The position numbers and the translations under genes were made by a program. The notes beneath the pieces were generated by a model, which worked only from the letters and a program-made list of their open reading frames with translations, did no database searches and was not told the origin of the DNA. From Gonatopus flavifemur (lineage: Eukaryota > Arthropoda > Insecta > Hymenoptera > Dryinidae), in contig JAFFJZ010000003.1 of assembly GCA_018340375.1 (NCBI GenBank), positions 22,258,001-22,322,000 on the forward strand: a stretch of 64,000 bases of DNA. Reading direction: 5' to 3'. This document shows positions 24,770 to 35,375 of this stretch, piece by piece. Numbering within the stretch: the stretch's first letter is position 1; every line of letters starts with the position of its first letter.

Positions 24770-25980
24770 CAAATTTGAGACCAACGGGAGTCTACTAAGA
24801 ATTGTGTTGGATAACCATTTTTGACCGGCTTCTGATGGGCCAGTCGAAACCTTAACAGCACGAAGTTCTTTGGACATTTTCAAAGCGTTCTGAGGACAAT
24901 TCAAAGGAAGAGGTTCAATCATAACTGATTTGTTTCTTCTTTTGCATAAAGTATCGAGTTGTCTCATAGAGGTCAATAATGAAGACGTACTCAAGCAAAA
25001 CACATTGTGAATGCCAATTCGATGTCGTATCAATGTCAGATTCACATAGGAACTGAAACCCTGTTCTGTTTGAGATAATAATAGTGAATGTTCGTTATTT
25101 TTCTGTGCAGTGGAATTATCTACAATAAACATTCGATGGTGAGACGGTAACTGTTATGAAAGTTGATGAAAGTACCAAGCCGATCAACGATGGTTTAACA
25201 AGTTTGGGATCCTCGAAACATGATACAATATCTACCAGGGATGATTTTTATTTTAATTTTATAACTTAAAATCGTGGCAACACATTGTTCTTGATGTTTT
25301 GTGTGGGTAAAAGATCGTAATAAAGATCCTTTCAACTAGTATGGCAGTAATTGTTATATTTTACCCAGAATATTCTACTCGCTGGTAAGATCCAACTACG
25401 CACTGATATATCGCTGTCGAATCGTCCGTTATTTGATACTTCTTTGCATACGATAAACGTGAAGTGTATGCGACCGCATGGCATGTTATCTACAGTTTAC
25501 ACTATGTTATAATAATAAAGATAACTATCTCGTGTACGTGTATTGAGCTATCATTCATCTTCAACAAAGTCTGGTAAACTACCCACTAGCTCCACTGCAA
25601 ACATATTCGACTTCTCATCACAATGTAGTAGTTCCAAAAATGATACCACTTACATTCAAGTTTGCACAATAAACATTTTGAAAAATCTTTCATACAAATT
25701 TAGACGTCTTTCGGATGTAAGATGAGTTTAAGATACTCAAAAATTATACAAAATCTATCTTGAACTCGTGAAAGAAGTATCCATAGTTTCGAAATGTTTC
25801 TTAGATGCCGACGTGATGATACTCCGATATCCTCGTGGATAGTAGTCCATCTTGTGCATTTCTGAACGAATACATGTTATTTTTATATGAAAATATAATA
25901 ATAATTCCACCTGAGTGGATGGAATCTCAGAAACGGTAAAATCTGATTATTGAAAAGCGGATGAAACAGAGAGGAAAGAA
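24770..25980. other. No gene recognised
   Basis: A minus-strand frame of about 150 codons (24677-25132) overlaps the preceding foldback. It has no recognisable domain. No other features. Confidence 0.4.
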
Positions 25981-25984
25981 TGGG

Positions 25985-26165
25985 AAACATGAAAACGGAA
26001 AGTGAGAAGAATGAAATTCACTGTCGCTTTTGTTGTCGGTTGACATTGACGGCTCGTGGCTGATAATAAATGTTTGCACTTTGTCGGCTCAAGGTCCTCT
26101 CCTCTTCGGCTCCTCTTCCGCTCTCCCTCCCCCCTGTTGTGCAGTCCAAAGAACCGGTCGGTCAT
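25985..26165. repeat. Duplicated conserved block, copy 2
   Basis: Partner of 21605-21760, in the same orientation and about 4.4 kb away. The identical 30-base core lies at 26071-26100. Upstream, copy 2 carries an extra stretch between GAATGAAATT and CGGTTGACATTG. Downstream, both run into pyrimidine-rich CCTCTTC/CTCCC sequence and then AACCGGTC. Same interpretation as copy 1. Confidence 0.6.
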
Positions 26166-26907
26166 ACCTCGCAGTGAGTGTATTACAACCAATGATAAAT
26201 ATTATTCCTCGTAGCCTTAACTGACATTCTGACTTTTGGTTGGGTGACGATAGGTCATGGCTTTTCAAACGCGACAACGTATTCGCAGTTGCTCCGCGTT
26301 AAAATTTTATTGTATCGAATTGTTATCGGATTTTTTTTCTTCGTATATATATCAGGAACACGCGTAGAATTTGTATAAATTTCTAGTCAACGGATGATAT
26401 TTCAATCGAACGATGGTTGAAATGATTATCTATATTGCGGAAAAAATCTAAATTACGAAAATTATCAATGGACGATCTTTTTCATCTTTCTCTAAAAGCT
26501 GGGATGAGAAGGACACAGGTCGGAATGTGAAGTGTACATGTGTGTGTTTGTTTGCATCACACCTTTATTAGGACGTATTTAACAAACTATTGTCAAAAAA
26601 TGGTCTTAGAGTTCCATCGGGGAACAAAATATTCTGGGAATATCAGGATGAAATGCAGAAAACGGATGAATTAATTTTCACTTCACAGTGCTCTTTCTCG
26701 CCTGAATCCCTGCCCTTGATCAAGAGAGGACAACACCATTCGGCACTATTCGGAGAGCGTACTGTGTTATGAATTGTAAGGATTTTTTAGATGCATATTA
26801 TTCACTTTCTGAATCTAAAAGAATGAAAATTCCCCTTACAGTTCACACAAACAAAGTCTAGGCGAAGTCTATTCACGAAATCTATTAATCACGAAATTAA
26901 ACCACTA

Positions 26908-27118
26908 AGGTGGTATTGAATCTCATTGATTAATGAGGTTTAATACAAACTTTGCAACGGTGAATAACTATTTACATTCATTCAGACCTTTTGCAATTCA
27001 TTGGACTCAATTAAATTTATGGGGTTCAATGGGAATTCATTGAGTTTGAATGGTCATTTACCGTTGTGGAGTTTGTATTGAATTTTATTAATTAATATAT
27101 TTCAATACACTGTTTTCT
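26908..27118. mobile_element. Foldback element with TTTGTATTGAA / TTCAATACAAA words, TA-flanked
   Basis: Arms mirror each other: TGGTATTGAATCTCATTG, TTTAATACAAACTTTGCAAC and GGTGAATAACTATTTA on the left, with their complements on the right. TA occurs just outside both ends. The centre has TTCATTGGACTCAATTAAA words. Confidence 0.55.
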
Positions 27119-28525
27119 TACCAGCGTCTCAAAAAAAGAAACGAGTCCTCTTCCGATTGTCTAAGGAGGGAAATTTTACTTTGAAGTAATGGCAATGTAC
27201 TGACTATTTGAGATCGAGAGGGTACCGGTAATGAATCACAAAGCCGATTGTTCAAATCGATACATTGAGACTTGAACAACAAGGTTATGGAAATTATACT
27301 TGCATGGTTAAAGATTCATGGTTGCAGTGACTTGAAATTTCGTTATATAATGACTAAAAAAATAAGACAGAATCGCATAAATGCGGTTGTGCTTTGTGCT
27401 GACCGAATGAATAACTCAAAGCCGAAATCAACTACGTGTCCTGATTATGAAAACTAGATCTTTATCTCGATGTACAACGGTTCTGGCAATTTATCAATCA
27501 AAAAGTTCACTTTGCGATTCTTACAATCAAATATGAAAACAGAAAAGATGGAAGGAATCGATACTGCAGTTCTATTCGAATAACTTTCAACCGTGCATCA
27601 GATCTGTGAATTGTATGTCACACAAGAAAAGGTTAAGAACCTCAATACCGTAATCGATCCTCATACCACGAAACGTTGATATTTGTTTTCACCTTGACGT
27701 ACGGTTTTGACGAGGGAATCTAAATTTTTCTCCAGTCGACACGCAACCAGTACAAATCTCAATATCAGTACCTCACTATCTCACAGTTTACCATTGAACG
27801 AACTTCGCAATCTGTTCAATGATCTAAAGCGCAGACTTTGCAACTAGAGTTTCGATTTACCTTCTTAACAGAATGGTGTCAAGGTAAAATACATTAATTT
27901 TATAACAAACGGTATCCGATAATTTTGACCACCGACAATCCTCTATTATTATTCCTTCATTAAATTATTATGGTTGCCCGTCTACAGGTATGTGGAATCG
28001 CTTAGAATGAAACAAATATCAATTGAATGTTATTGTTTTTTTTTCTACGTGCTGATGATTGAAAAAATTCAGGTCTGGCACGGTTCATACAAAATAAACA
28101 TTTCTTTACGGAGAAATAGAAGTTAACATTGTTGACAGAAATTTTATGGATATCTGTCAATCCACCCACACAGACAGACGCGGGACCAAAGAATTTCCCC
28201 GAATTCAGAGAACCATTTTGGTTGAAAAAATTTTGAATTTGGAGACAAAAAAATTCTTAGTCCCTAACGAGGAAGCAAAATCAGTCCTAATAATAATAAA
28301 TATTATTTTATTTCATTGGATATTGTCAAGTTCTTTTTTCAATTCAGGAACTGAATTGATTCCTAAACGATAATCCGTTATTGGACAAATAAGACTTTTC
28401 CGACATGAACTCCAAAACAGCTTTGCTCCAAAAAAATTGCCAACAGAATATTAGTTCATCGCACGAGTACCGGCGCAGCAACCCGAGTGGAAAAAGTTAT
28501 GTGATACAATATATAACCTATATAT
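27119..28525. other. No gene recognised
   Basis: Only short open frames. Nothing recognised. Confidence 0.45.
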
Positions 28526-28527
28526 GG

Positions 28528-28586
28528 ACTGTATTCAATTATATATAAATTATGTATAATTTTGAAGAATTTCCCGTTCGGGCAGT
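28528..28586. repeat. GTTCGGGCAG-ended repeat, copy 1
   Basis: Reads TATTCAATTATATATAAATT and ends CCCGTTCGGGCAG. A second copy in the same orientation is at 29079-29134, on the other side of the foldback at 28761-29000. The shared terminus read outward is CTGCCCGAAC. Confidence 0.6.
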
Positions 28587-28760
28587 CAGCTGACATTTTT
28601 GGGTTAGTTTCGTTCACACCAATAATAATTTTCCTCAAACTATAATGGTTTTGTGAATATTGATAAACTTTGTTTTTTCGTGTATGGAAAGTCTCTTTCT
28701 CTCTGTACCCTAAATGTAGTAAAAGATAAGTGGGGGCTCCTGCCCTTGATTTGTTCTTTA

Positions 28761-29000
28761 CATGGAAAAAAGAAAATTGCAAAATTTACCGTATAGCATG
28801 ATGACGCGTCACTTCGAGTCTTTGAATGGGAATTTTCGCAAAATATATTGTCGAATAATTCACATTATAAGACAAAAATAGATTCTTCTCTCGTGATGCG
28901 AATTATTTGACAATATATTTTGTAAAAATTTCCATTTAAATGCTAGAAGCGACGCGTTGTCATCCTATACAATAAATTCCTCAATTTTCTTTTTTCCGTG
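28761..29000. mobile_element. CATGGAAAAAAG foldback element, TA-flanked
   Basis: Ends CATGGAAAAAAGAAAATTG and CAATTTTCTTTTTTCCGTG are near-perfect inverted repeats. Arms of about 105 bases continue through ATGACGCGTC, GGAATTTTCGCAAAATATAT and TGTCGAATAATTC. TA lies on both outer sides (28759-28760 and 29001-29002). It is a classic MITE/foldback architecture with no coding content. Confidence 0.8.
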
Positions 29001-29078
29001 TAGTGTATTGAGTCGAATAGCAAATTTTTTAAATTATATATCTCTTATACAGAATTTATTTGGATCATTTATCCACTA

Positions 29079-29134
29079 TATTGAATTATATATAAATTAT
29101 ACATAACCTACAAAATGTTTTTGTTCGGGCAGTA
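29079..29134. repeat. GTTCGGGCAG-ended repeat, copy 2
   Basis: Reads TATTGAATTATATATAAATT and ends TTGTTCGGGCAG. It is a direct partner of 28528-28586. Confidence 0.6.
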
Positions 29135-29149
29135 ATGAATGGTGAGGGT

Positions 29150-29650
29150 TGATCAAGGAACGATGGACTGGGAAGCTAATTTCTTCGGTGCAACCGTGAA
29201 AACAATCCACAACACAGAGAGCTAGGATGCAACCAGGCCCAATCCCTCACAGGACATGAACATTTCGGGAAGACCTTCACCAATGGGGAAGCGCAATTTC
29301 CTCCGAGTGTCTCTATCTCCTCAGTGCAAGAATAATGCCAAGCAAATCTTTTGCATGTATGCCGGGTGGATGGCAGAAGGACGTCGCTATAATTGGAAAT
29401 CGGGGATATTGGTCTCCATAACATGGTGGAACCGATGCTCCAATATTTGCCCACCTGGCGGGAGATGGTAATGTACGTTACCATGGTTTTACGTCGCACT
29501 AAAGTGGACCTGGACGGCGAGAGGGGTCTGAGTTCATGTAACCCTCAGGATGTAATTGGTGGTTGCCCTTAGGCTGAAGAGAGAGACCTCAACTTGGAGT
29601 AATATGGAGAACAGTTCCGTGGGTTTCAACGGATATTTCAGTGCTCCCGT
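29150..29650. other. GC-richer block of unknown nature
   Basis: This block is visibly richer in G and C than its surroundings, with open frames of 71 codons (+) and 107 codons (-). I recognise no protein. GGTGCAACCGTGAAAACAAT near the start and GTGCTCCCGTGAATACAAT near 29640 look like diverged direct repeats bounding it. It may be an inserted repeat of a type I do not know. Confidence 0.3.
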
Positions 29651-30331
29651 GAATACAATCAATACAGCCTAATAGATTTCAGAAATGTTTCAATTACATG
29701 TCAAAAATCTGTCAATTGAAATGTTAGGTCTTTGCAATGTCTCAGATATATCGCAAGAGAAAATATTACAATGAAATGTTTCATAGATGTTCTTGAAATA
29801 ATCCAGAAATAATTTGGAAATATTTTGATGAGGGGACTTGAAAACCTCAGTATGGTATACAGCAGTATGACAGAAATCTTACAATGCTTCAAATGACAGA
29901 TTTCTCCCAGGTGACAATATTCTATTGAATCCTATTACGAATGGTGAAATTTCTGATTGAATATCATTAAATTTTATTGGAACCTATTCATTGTCCCATT
30001 CGCCAATGAGATCTTATGAATTATTCGTAACAGGGCTGCAATCTTAATGGAATCTTTGGTGCTGTATGGATGTGTTCATCAAGAAGGCTTCGTGAATTCT
30101 TATAGCTCAAAGTATATTCATGACAAAATCATTTTGAACTGTTGTGCTGTCTGAGGATAATTTAGTTTCCTGACGATGTGTGAAGCATTCTCCCTTTAGA
30201 AGGGAAATATATCAAATATTTGACATACTTCTGCACAAATTGAAAATTCTCAACATTTCACTTTGAGTTTATTTTATTCTTGCCTTTTCATTTCGTGGTT
30301 TACAAAATTTCAATCAAACGTATTTGGGCTA

Positions 30332-30610
30332 AACGAAAAGACCGAGTTTATTAATGATAATAAACATTGGATTTTGAATATTTAGAAACATGACTGTCAA
30401 TTTAGGAAAAAAAAGGATCGCTACAAAATATTCGTAGTGAGTTTACCGACAATTCGGAGTGAAAATATCAAAGGTTGATCGTCTTATTGTTATTTCTCAC
30501 AGTGAAACTATCAACTTATGGTAAATTCACTATGAACATTCTGCAATGATCTTCTTTTTCCTGAATTGACAGTCATTTTTCTAAATATCAATGAACTCGG
30601 TCTGTCCGTG
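30332..30610. mobile_element. Foldback element with AGACCGAGTT arms, TA at both sides
   Basis: Left arm AGACCGAGTTTATTAATGA and ATATTTAGAAACATGACTG are mirrored by the right arm CAGTCATTTTTCTAAATAT, AATGAACTCGGTCTGTCCGTG. Further inner pairs include CGTAGTGAGTTTACC with GGTAAATTCACTATG. The right terminus is CCGTG followed by TA. The left terminus is eroded. It is non-coding. Confidence 0.65.
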
Positions 30611-30937
30611 TAGAAATAACATAAACTGACAAACCCAAATAGATTTGCGAAAGGAAGTAACGGCCTTGTTCAGCTACATTGATGCATTGTTCGGAGTGAA
30701 AAATTTAGCGTACAATCAAACACTCAAGTAGCACTCCGAGTGATTTATCCAGGTTCACATGTGCGAATGTTTTTTTTGCCATTATCAATGGTAGATTGGC
30801 GTATTTTCAGACCTGTAATTAGGGCGGGTCAACCGATACTTCCGCCAGGGGTGCGAGCCTGTAAATGTCGTTGCAAATATTACTACATTTTGCGCTCAAG
30901 TAGCAGCATAAGTCACGTAGTATAATTTTTACAACAC

Positions 30938-31075
30938 AGCACATCCACTGATTTTTACGTCGCATCTCCGTGGATTCTCCGTGGATAAATGATGGACGTG
31001 GTTAGAACGTGGATCAACGAAGACTCCACGTGGAGGCAACGTAGAGACAACGTAGAAATGTCCGGTGCTGTACGG
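30938..31075. repeat. CCACGTGG-word element, copy 2
   Basis: Begins ACAGCACATCCACTG, runs through CATCTCCGTGGATTCTCCG, GGATAAATGATGGACG and ACTCCACGTGGAGGC, and ends GTAGAAATGTCCGGTGCTG. The final words also occur, reverse complemented, in the copy at 58515. Confidence 0.6.
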
Positions 31076-31374
31076 CACTCAGAGAAAAAAAGTTGCTGAA
31101 ACAGCAAACCTCGAAGATTTGCTTTGCTGATATGGCAAAACTTGTTGCTGAATTAGCAAATAATTTGCTGTCACCGCAAAAATCTTGCTCTTTTAACAAG
31201 CGCTTGCTATTCAGCAATCCGAGATTGTAGATATACAGACAACTAGGAAATTTTGCTGAATCAGCAAATATCTTGCTAAAATAGCAGAATTTTTGCTGTA
31301 ACAGCAACCGTTTTGCTAATTTAGCAAAGCAGATTTTTCGAAATCGCTTTTTCAGCAAGAATTTTTCTCTGCGT
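31076..31374 (+). mobile_element. TTGCTG/CAGCAA-word element, copy 1
   Basis: Starts CACTCAGAGAAAAAAAGTTG and ends AGAATTTTTCTCTGCGTG. Nearly the whole interior is composed of TTGCTG, CAGCAA, TAGCAA and TTGCTAA words, so either strand can fold on itself. The reverse complement of 32007-32219 gives the same order of words over almost its full length, so this is one defined element and not random low complexity. Confidence 0.75.
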
Positions 31375-32006
31375 GGGGAGTGTACTGAAAATGAATGCCG
31401 ATTGATTCTAAAAATCGTTCAATTTGGCGAAACTCCACATCACAAAGCATGAATTTTTACTACACTGTGTTGTAAAAATTATACTATGTCACTTATGCTG
31501 CTACTTCAATACAGAATGTATTAATATTTAGAACATCTTTTCTCTCCGTGCAGGGAGTGAAAAATTTCGGGCTACCTCTCGGGGGATTTTAAAATCTTCC
31601 ACGTGCATCCCATCCTGAATATCATGAATGAATTCACACTGGGGCTTGTAAAATTAAACACTGAAGAGAGTAAACTTCCGACCGAACGTTCGGAACACAG
31701 CTGAATGTTGAAAAACACATTGAAAGGTGTTAATTTCAATACTCGACCATTAAACCATTTGATATACATCTTTCACCTAGCCTCCTTTTGTCACTGTATT
31801 ATACTTCGTAGGCATCTGTAATTTGAAACTTGTAGACTATGCACCTGTGTTTTTCAAGCCAACTTTTTGTTTTTCTTTTCAAATCAGGACAAATATTCTT
31901 GAAAAAACATGTGGTGAATTTGAGCGAATTTAATACACATTTGTTCTGTGAGCATATTCCTAACAGGGTTTTACGATTGACCCAATAATGGCCTATGTGT
32001 AAACCA

Positions 32007-32219
32007 CACGCAGGGAAAAATTCTTGCTGAAAAAGCTGTTTTGCTGAATTAGAAAAAACGGTTGCTGTTACAGCAAAAAATTGCAATTTTAGCGCTTGTT
32101 GAAGGAGCAAGATTTTTGCTGTAATAGCAAATGTTTTGCTAATTCAGCGACAAGTTTTGCCATATCAGCAAAGCAAATTTTCAAGGGTTGCTGTTTGAGC
32201 AACTTTTTTTCTCCGAGTA
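32007..32219 (-). mobile_element. TTGCTG/CAGCAA-word element, copy 2
   Basis: On the minus strand it starts CTCGGAGAAAAAAAGTTGC, passes TTTGCTTTGCTGATATGGC and AAAATCTTGCTCC, and ends AAGAATTTTTCCCTGCGTG, collinear with copy 1. It is shorter than copy 1 because about 80 central bases of copy 1 are absent. It is non-coding. Confidence 0.75.
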
Positions 32220-32225
32220 CATAGG

Positions 32226-32480
32226 CGGAATTGATTATCAGGCCATGTCTTCCATTGATGGCCCATCAGTGGTTGAGTGCTGGGGGATAACTGAGGCCAG
32301 CAGAGACGAAGAATAATCGACTAATGATAGAGTTAATGATTGGGCCAGAGATGAGCCAATTATCGGCGGTTTCCAGTCCTACGTACCTTGTCAGCCAGTT
32401 ATATAGGTGATCACCATATCTCGGCCATTCAACACGAACCACATATTGGACGGTCATCGGCTGAGTTTCATGACTGGGTT
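32226..32480. repeat. GGCC/ATTATCGGCC-word block
   Basis: Repeated imperfect palindromes such as TTGATGGCCCATCAG, GATTGGGCCAGAGATGAGCC and AATTATCGGCGG occur here. It resembles another word-array element. No ends were defined. Confidence 0.35.
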
Positions 32481-32499
32481 GCTTGTATTTTGCATGTAT

Positions 32500-33990
32500 T
32501 CGCCAAAATATTCTATGTTTCAACCCTCATACGCGAAAGTATCTGAAATCTTGTCTCCACAGGTTGGTTTCGATGATATACTATGAGGTAATGGCAGTTT
32601 TGCTTTCTAAATTAAGTGGCATTTAATGTCGTCTACATGCGATATTAGAAACCCTCAGTTATTGTCATGCAGATGTAACGATATTTCATACTTTCTAACC
32701 ATAAATACAAGATATTTTCAATTTCAATTCATTGTCTTTCGTACAGCAATACAATGTTATTTTATACATGCAACATGTTTCACAAACTGTAAAATTCATT
32801 ATGATTTCAAAAAGCACTTTTCAAAAGTGAACGAAACGTTCGTTTACGAACAATTTTTCAGAGAAATGCGTACAGCTTTCTCAAGTAGTGATTTTATAAT
32901 TATTCTGCACCTTGTTTTTTCCACCTCACAATTAAAATTCACTCACACGAGGATACAAGTATTGTATTTCAAGATCTCATTCTTGAAATAAACAATGAAT
33001 CAGTTAATAGCAAGTCAGCAATTGTTTCATCACTTGAATCGAATCATCTCAATCTCGTGATTCATTTAAAATTCCAGAAAATAATTACCTATATTCCTTA
33101 CTATTTGAATTTGAATTTACGAAAAAGTCTCCTAATTTGACATCACAATCTTCTCCCATGACCGCTTTAACAAATTCGAAACGAATGACTCAGGAACTTT
33201 GAATTCATTCTCACTTTCGTTCCCTGAGTAGCATTTCACGTTGAGAAGAATCAAATGAATTCTATGTCATTTTTATTTTCAAACCGTTAGATTCACAATT
33301 AGATGGAAATTACATACGAAAGAAATTTGATTCAGAGATCAATTTTTCATGATAAATTTGCATCGATAATAAAATGAAAAACAATTTCCAATCACCATAA
33401 ATTCACAATGGGGGAAAGAGTACTAAAATTCAGTTCTCTCAAGTGAACTTCAGCTATCACGATTAACAAGTCCAATTGTTTGGAGAACGAATAAAAAATT
33501 CATTTGTAACAAATAAAGTGTATTCAAGTAAACCTGTCGGTACATGTCGAAGCTCCTGCAAATGACTGAAGAAAGGTGCTGGGTCGTTTCTTAGAATACC
33601 ATTTTGAATCTAGGTTTTGCACAACCTCTATTATCATGCCTTTCCTCCGACATAACTACATACATTGTCTCTCGATTCTAAATGAAAACTCTATAAAACC
33701 GTAACACTTCAAGCTCAGTTATGGTATCAATGTGAACAATATATCACAATACACATTGAGAATAATAATCAGCTAAAACGTTGTTGTTGACCACTACGTA
33801 TGAGAGTTATTCACAGAGGAAGGTCGATGAACTCGTACGAACGGACGGAATTCCCTCTTATCCTTAGAGCGAAGTGACGAGAGTACGAGGTGACCATACG
33901 GTATTTCCTTTCGAACGTAGAAAGAAGAAAAAGATAAGAGAGAGAACCGCGGGAGTAAACTGAAAGCACTCGCGCTCGTTTATTGTCAGA
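32500..33990. other. No gene recognised
   Basis: A 121-codon plus-strand frame at 32626 is present but not recognisable. Otherwise featureless. Confidence 0.4.
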
Positions 33991-34300
33991 GAACAAGGAG
34001 GAAAAGAGGCAAGGAAGAGAAAGAGGAACGCGAAGAGGTGGTGAAGGTGGAAGAGAGAATATAACTGTATCCCATCTATCCTGAGACAGTTGGCAGCTCC
34101 TTTTCAGAGTTCACGAACCCCGACATCGTTGTGTCGTCGAGTGAACCGAATTCGAAGGTCGTTGCTCTAGATTCAGAATTCTTCTACTGAACACTACACG
34201 GCAGAGATAAGGGATACAATGGCATAACTTCGCTCGAAAATGCACTGGAGTATAGGAGAAAAAACGTGAAACAATGTATTCGTTCGCTTGACTTGTTTGT
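33990..34300 (+). promoter_or_regulatory. Candidate promoter and 5' leader region
   Basis: A purine-rich GAGA-like tract (33990-34058) precedes TATAAC at 34060. About 26 bases later comes GACAGTTGG, an initiator-like site. The next 150 bases are CG-containing and richer than the flanks, as insect 5' untranslated regions often are. No protein-coding exon or clear splice donor was found downstream, so this is only a suggestion. Confidence 0.25.
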
Positions 34301-34766
34301 TCGAGAACCATTGATTATAAATTTATCGAAATCCTTTGAGTTCTAAACCATGAGAAAATTCGTCATTATAACAGAATCGATCGCTTTGCGGAGAAATAAT
34401 CTATCTCTTTATACGAAGAATCGATTGAACGCTGCGGGCATTGAAACATTGTCCAAGTAATGAGATTGTAATGGAAAATTCGCTGAAATGATGATTCAAC
34501 AGGTTTTTTGCAACTAACCAACATTATTAGAAATATACGTGACTCCCTTGATTTTGTACAATGAAAAATATGGCTGAGGGGTGTAAAAAGTCTAAAATGT
34601 TTCAAAAAATTCCCTTCGGTCGGATTGTACGAATAAAAACCAAGAGCATCCTGACACCCACCCTAGGGCCTATGCTTATGATATGACTTGATGGGATTTT
34701 GTATAAAATATGTATCAAGTTTCAATCGATATTTTATTATAATTTACAAAAACACGATACGAATTA

Positions 34767-34915
34767 CACGGAGTGTAAGTTTGTAGTAAATTCTGGGACA
34801 GGGACAATTCTTACTAACATTTAAAACAAATGGTAGTGATTTCAACTGAATTGGAGTGCTTTCAATGGCAGTTGCAGTAAATTGTACTCGAAACTTGTCC
34901 CTGTCCCAAATTTCA
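34767..34915. repeat. CACGGAG-ended hairpin with GGGACAGGGACAA arms
   Basis: Left CACGGAGTGTAAG follows TA. The core inverted repeat is TTCTGGGACAGGGACAA against TTGTCCCTGTCCCAAAT. The right terminus is not clear. Confidence 0.45.
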
Positions 34916-35170
34916 TATCAAATCATGGTAGATATGACAAGTAATTTTTAGATCGCTTTGCATGCATTAAGTCAGATTACAACTCCAGCCCTATCCCAGC
35001 ACACAGAGTCCAATAAAATCCTTTTACGACTGTGACATACATTGAAATTCCAAAACTAGAAATCTAAACTTCAAAAATCCATTGGATTGACAGCTCAGTA
35101 GCCTAGAAAATCTCTAGATCTATTTCCACTAGGATTTGGAAGCTTTCAAACTCGGAAGGACAGCGCATTT

Positions 35171-35375
35171 TTTGGAGAAAATCAACGATTTGTGGAATCA
35201 AAGTTGTGGTAATACGAATCAGTCGTGTCTCTACAGTGGAGAATAGTGTAGAAAAAGGACTCTCTGCTGCAAAGACATGACTGATTCGTGTTACTACGGT
35301 AACCAGTAGTATTGGAATGATTTTTTTTGCATAACACGAGCCAGTTGTATGGGCTAGTATAGGATTTTCTCCGTG
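35171..35375. mobile_element. GGAGAAAATC foldback element, copy 2
   Basis: Right end TATAGGATTTTCTCCGTG. The left end TTTGGAGAAAATC is eroded. Inner mirrored words ATACGAATCAGTCGTGTC and GACTGATTCGTGTTAC match those of 9130-9344 in kind. It is non-coding. Confidence 0.6.

Larger units (their letters stand above)
30872..31550. mobile_element. Outer foldback split by two nested repeats
   Basis: The left arm (about 30872-30940) contains AAGTAGCAGCATAAGTCACG and TAGTATAATTTTTACAACAC. The right arm (31463-31530) is its reverse complement. The right end continues to TTTTCTCTCCGTG at 31550. Between the arms sit a CCACGTGG-word repeat (30938-31075) and a TTGCTG-word element (31076-31374). The outer left terminus could not be fixed. 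Confidence 0.6.

Noticed and set aside
24677..25132. 151-codon minus-strand open frame
   Set aside because: Its C-terminal third lies inside the foldback element at 24508-24762. The rest has no recognisable motif.
31076..32219. CRISPR-like array
   Set aside because: Repeated words are short, degenerate and self-complementary, with no regular spacers. The genome is eukaryotic.
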